Of a DNA stretch of 17,004 nucleotides, positions 13,632 through 17,004 are shown piece by piece. The first letter of the stretch is position 1. Every line of letters begins with the position of its first letter. The notes below the pieces were generated by a model. It ran no database searches, had not been told where the DNA came from, and saw only the letters and a program-made list of their open reading frames with translations. Location of the stretch: contig DCHP01000054.1 of the NCBI GenBank assembly GCA_002315675.1, positions 45,370 to 62,373 on the forward strand, read 5' to 3'. This DNA comes from Rikenellaceae bacterium UBA1749. GTDB taxonomy: Bacteria; Bacteroidota; Bacteroidia; Bacteroidales; Rikenellaceae. The position numbers were made by a program, and so were the translations under genes.

Positions 13632-16600
13632 TTAATTGGCTTTACTTACAGAAACAGTAACATTTATGTCTTCAATATCCAGTGCGAATTCCTGTTTCTC
13701 ATCTGAGAAAGAAATGCTTTCAGCAAGAACCTGACTGGAAATGTATCCACCCCAATCCTTGGTAACACTAATTATTGTTGATTCCTTTTCAAAGGTAATA
13801 AAAATTTTATCAGTTATTTCGAAACCATTATCCTTTCGGATATTCTGTATACGATTAACTATTTCACGTGCAATACCTTCTTTGATCAAATCATCTGATA
13901 GCTGTATGTCAAGGGAGATAGTGATAGCACCTTCAGTTGCAACCAGCCATCCTGGCATATCCTCTGATGTTATTTCAAATTTATCAACAGTCAGTGTTAC
14001 ATCTTCCGGAATCTGAATTGTTATCTGACCTGTTTTTACAAGATATGCAATATCATCTTGGGAGAACTGGGCCGTAGCAGCTGCAATAGCTTTCATCTGC
14101 TTACCATAAGTAGCACCAAGCAGTTTATAATTAGGTTTAATCTTACGGGTTATAATACCTGTCACATCATCGATGTATTCAATTTCCTTGACATTGATTT
14201 CTGATAGAATCAAGTTTTCAACAGACTTCAGTTGCTGTTTGACATGTTCATCCATCACAGGAATAACAATTTTCGCTAGTGGCTGACGAACTTTCAATGA
14301 CACTTTCTTTCTTAAAGCTAAAGCCATGGAAGTCATAGTCTGAGCCATTGCCATTCTTTCTTCCTGATCCTTGTTCACCAGGGAGAGATCATATGTTGGA
14401 AAATCTGTAAGGTGGACAGACTGATTGTTTGAAGTCAAATCCCTATACAGGCGATCTGAGAAGAATGGTGCAATAGGAGCTGACAACTGAGCAACCTTTA
14501 CAAGGCATTCATAAAGAGTCTGATATGCAGCCAGTTTTGACTGAGTCATTCCACCACCCCAGAAACGTTTACGATTCAGACGTACATACCAGTTGGACAA
14601 ATTGTCCTCCACAAATTCTTCTATAGCTCTGGCTGCAGGAGTCAGGTCATAGTCTGCAATATGTGCATCCACATACTTAACCAGGGAATTAAGAAGTGAG
14701 ATTATCCACCTGTCAATTTCTTCTCGATCTTTAACCGGAATCAAGGCCTCTTCACCTGTAAACCCATCAACATTTGCATACAGGGCAAAGAAACTATAGG
14801 TATTATACAAAGTACCGAAGTATTTCCTTCTGATTTCATTTACACCATCATTGTCAAATTTTAGATTATCCCATGGCTGAGAGTTTGAAATCATATACCA
14901 TCTTACTGCATCAGGGCCAAAGGAATCCATTGCTTCAAAAGGATCGACAGCATTACCCAAACGCTTGCTCATTTTATTACCATTCTTATCCAGAACCAAT
15001 CCGTTTGAGATTATATTCTTGAAAGCAACGGAATCAAACAACATTGTTGCAAGAGCATGTAAAGTAAAGAACCATCCACGAGTTTGGTCTACACCCTCTG
15101 CAATAAAATCTGCTGGGAATGCAAGATTCTTAACTTTATCATCAATAGAATCTCCATCTTGTTCAAATGGGAAATGGGCTTGAGCATAAGGCATTGCACC
15201 ACTATCAAACCATACATCGATTAGGTCTGTCTGACGTTTTAATTCCTGTCCTTTTGAGCCTACAAGGATAATATTATCAACAAATGGTCTATGAAGGTCA
15301 AAGCAATTGTAATTTTCAGAAGAGAAATCACCTTCCTTGAATGATTCCAATGGGTTCTTATCCATTAAACCGGCTGAAACAGACTTTTCAATTTCCATTT
15401 TAAGTTCTGCCACTGAACCTATACACTTTAACTCATCCATTTCTTCATCAGCCCATATCGGAAGCGGTGTTCCCCAATAACGTGAACGGCTAAGATTCCA
15501 GTCTACAAGACTTTCGAGCCATTTTCCGAAACGACCTTCACCTGTTGATGCTGGGTGCCATGAAATTGTGGAATTAAGTTCCATCAATCTATCACGAAGG
15601 GCTGTAGTACGAATAAACCAGCTATCAAGAGGGTAGTAAAGAACAGGTTTGTCAGTTCTCCAGCAATGTGGATAATTATGAGTATGCTTTTCAATTCTGA
15701 ATACACGATTTGTTGTCTTCAGCATGAGACAAATCTCGATATCAAGAGTCTCATCATCCTCTTTCTTTGAAGGGTCATAGGCATTTTTCACAAATTTACC
15801 AGCCCATGACTTGTATTGCTCAGAAATATGCGACTGTGCATACTCAGGATCCATATCGGCTATCCTAAATAAACGGCCCTGCCTGTCTACCATTGGCTCT
15901 GGCTTGCCACTCTTGTTTATCATCCACATACCGGCGATACCATTCTGATCACCGACACGCTTATCATCAGCACCGAATGTAGGTGCAATGTGAACGATAC
16001 CTGTACCATCTTCAGTTGTAACATAATCCGCAACTATCACTTCAAACGCCTTCCCATCTGGTTTTGCCCAAGGAATAAGCTGTTCATATTTGATACCTTT
16101 CAGGTCAGAGCCTTTCATTCTGTCAATAACTTCGTAATTAAGTTTCTGCATGACAGCCTCAAGGCGTTTTTCTGCAAGAATAACGGTGACAGGTTGTTTA
16201 GTGTAAGGATTTTCTGTCTTAACCTTTACATAATCTATTGTAGGACCAACAGCCAGAGCTGTATTTGATGGCAAAGTCCATGGAGTAGTTGTCCACGCCA
16301 GGAAGTATTCATCCTTGTTCGCCACCTTGAACTGTGCAGTACAGGTTGTATCCTTTACATCCCTATAGCATCCAGGCTGGTTCAGTTCATGATTTGACAG
16401 ACCGGTACCGGCAGCTGGAGAATAAGGCTGAATAGTAAAACCCTTGTAAAGAAGCCCCTTCTTATACAACTGAGAGAGCATCCACCATAGAGTTTCAATA
16501 TACTTGTTGTCATAGGTGATATACGGATTATCAAGATCAACCCAATACCCCATTCTTTCTGTCATTTTACGCCATTCACTTGTGAATTTCATGACATCAG

Positions 16601-16967
16601 AACGACAGGTCTTGTTGTAGTCTTCAATTGAAATTTTAGTGCCAATATCCTCTTTGGTTATCTGAAGTCTTTTCTCAACACCTAGTTCAACAGGAAGCCC
16701 ATGTGTATCCCAACCGGCTTTTCTGTTTACTGAATACCCTTTTTGAGTCTTGTATCTACATACAGTGTCTTTAATGGTACGCGCCATTACATGGTGAATT
16801 CCAGGCATTCCATTTGCAGAAGGAGGTCCCTCAAAGAATATAAATTTGCCCGCAGCTCCGCGTTCCTTTATACTTTTTTCAAAAATATTTTCATTCTTCC
16901 ATTGCTCCTGCATATTAGAAGCAAGGCCTGACAAATCCAGTCCTTTATATTCTGGAAACTTCTTCAT
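13632..16967 (-). CDS. ileS: Isoleucyl-tRNA synthetase, eukaryote-like (IleRS2-type)
   Basis: This 1111-residue class I enzyme attaches isoleucine to its tRNA. The HIGH-box equivalent is in FFEGPPSANGMPGIHHVMAR (GIHH at 56-59), and GWDTHGLPVEL is at 85-95. The CP1 editing domain shows AWTTTPWTLPSN at 224-235 and GTGIVHIAPTFGADD at 321-335. DVWFDSGAMPYAQ is near 584-596, and the KMSKS loop reads KMSKR at 665-669. The anticodon-binding domain follows (NWYVRLNRKRFWGG). Length, the GPPSANG HIGH region and the KMSKR loop fit the eukaryote-like class common in Bacteroidota rather than the E. coli class. Known members of the eukaryote-like class resist mupirocin; resistance here is inferred. It is the first gene of the ileS-dnaX-membrane protein unit. 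Confidence 0.96.
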   Translation of the reverse strand: MKKFPEYKGLDLSGLASNMQEQWKNENIFEKSIKERGAAGKFIFFEGPPSANGMPGIHHVMARTIKDTVCRYKTQKGYSVNRKAGWDTHGLPVELGVEKRLQITKEDIGTKISIEDYNKTCRSDVMKFTSEWRKMTERMGYWVDLDNPYITYDNKYIETLWWMLSQLYKKGLLYKGFTIQPYSPAAGTGLSNHELNQPGCYRDVKDTTCTAQFKVANKDEYFLAWTTTPWTLPSNTALAVGPTIDYVKVKTENPYTKQPVTVILAEKRLEAVMQKLNYEVIDRMKGSDLKGIKYEQLIPWAKPDGKAFEVIVADYVTTEDGTGIVHIAPTFGADDKRVGDQNGIAGMWMINKSGKPEPMVDRQGRLFRIADMDPEYAQSHISEQYKSWAGKFVKNAYDPSKKEDDETLDIEICLMLKTTNRVFRIEKHTHNYPHCWRTDKPVLYYPLDSWFIRTTALRDRLMELNSTISWHPASTGEGRFGKWLESLVDWNLSRSRYWGTPLPIWADEEMDELKCIGSVAELKMEIEKSVSAGLMDKNPLESFKEGDFSSENYNCFDLHRPFVDNIILVGSKGQELKRQTDLIDVWFDSGAMPYAQAHFPFEQDGDSIDDKVKNLAFPADFIAEGVDQTRGWFFTLHALATMLFDSVAFKNIISNGLVLDKNGNKMSKRLGNAVDPFEAMDSFGPDAVRWYMISNSQPWDNLKFDNDGVNEIRRKYFGTLYNTYSFFALYANVDGFTGEEALIPVKDREEIDRWIISLLNSLVKYVDAHIADYDLTPAARAIEEFVEDNLSNWYVRLNRKRFWGGGMTQSKLAAYQTLYECLVKVAQLSAPIAPFFSDRLYRDLTSNNQSVHLTDFPTYDLSLVNKDQEERMAMAQTMTSMALALRKKVSLKVRQPLAKIVIPVMDEHVKQQLKSVENLILSEINVKEIEYIDDVTGIITRKIKPNYKLLGATYGKQMKAIAAATAQFSQDDIAYLVKTGQITIQIPEDVTLTVDKFEITSEDMPGWLVATEGAITISLDIQLSDDLIKEGIAREIVNRIQNIRKDNGFEITDKIFITFEKESTIISVTKDWGGYISSQVLAESISFSDEKQEFALDIEDINVTVSVSKAN

Positions 16968-16992
16968 TTCACTAATTTTAAGATATTAAAAT

Positions 16993-17001
16993 GCAAAAAT
17001 A
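16993..17001 (-). promoter_or_regulatory. -7 promoter box for ileS
   Basis: Read on the minus strand, TATTTTTGC (17001-16993) fits the Bacteroidota -7 consensus TAnnTTTG. It lies about 26 bases before the ileS ATG at 16967. The matching -33 box would fall beyond the right edge of the window, so the promoter is only half visible. Confidence 0.5.
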
Positions 17002-17004
17002 CAA

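Overview
The window looks like chromosomal DNA of a Bacteroidales-type bacterium (phylum Bacteroidota). The evidence is the gene families present, A/T-rich start regions with no clear Shine-Dalgarno sequences, promoter boxes of the Bacteroidota form (TTTG at -33, TAnnTTTG at -7), an eukaryote-like IleRS, and a sigma-54 activator without a receiver domain. Genus cannot be fixed from sequence alone. Coding is dense: there is no gene-free stretch over 100 bp, and I see no tRNA, rRNA, CRISPR array, insertion sequence or prophage.

Layout. (1) 1-2156, minus strand: a sugar unit of a nucleotidyltransferase, aldose 1-epimerase (galM) and the first 51 codons of an MFS sugar transporter that runs off the left edge. 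(2) 2157-2250: a divergent intergenic region in which two promoters on opposite strands overlap almost completely. (3) 2251-10909, plus strand: nine tightly packed genes, namely a degenerate LytM/M23 envelope protein, dxr, rseP, a sigma-54 activator, thyA, folA, a gate-domain membrane protein, prfB and an XRE-S24 regulator. (4) 10873-16967, minus strand: ileS, dnaX and an unknown polytopic membrane protein. Their last gene overlaps the S24 regulator tail to tail by 37 bp.

How the genes fit together. The left unit takes up and processes hexose. The plus-strand run joins envelope functions (LytM-like factor, site-2 protease), isoprenoid precursor synthesis (dxr), thymidylate and folate metabolism (thyA-folA), translation termination (prfB) and two regulators. 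The right unit joins tRNA charging and the replicative clamp loader.

Most noteworthy observations: a run of ten A residues in dnaX, placed at the end of the conserved gamma region, with stop codons close behind it in both shifted frames (a candidate gamma/tau slippage site); an M23-fold protein that has lost every recognisable zinc ligand; a prfB with no in-frame UGA and so no autoregulatory frameshift; the overlapping divergent promoters; and an S24 regulator that keeps its serine but apparently lacks the lysine, with three inverted repeats inside its own coding sequence. No wholly new multi-gene system was evident; the interest lies in these individual features.
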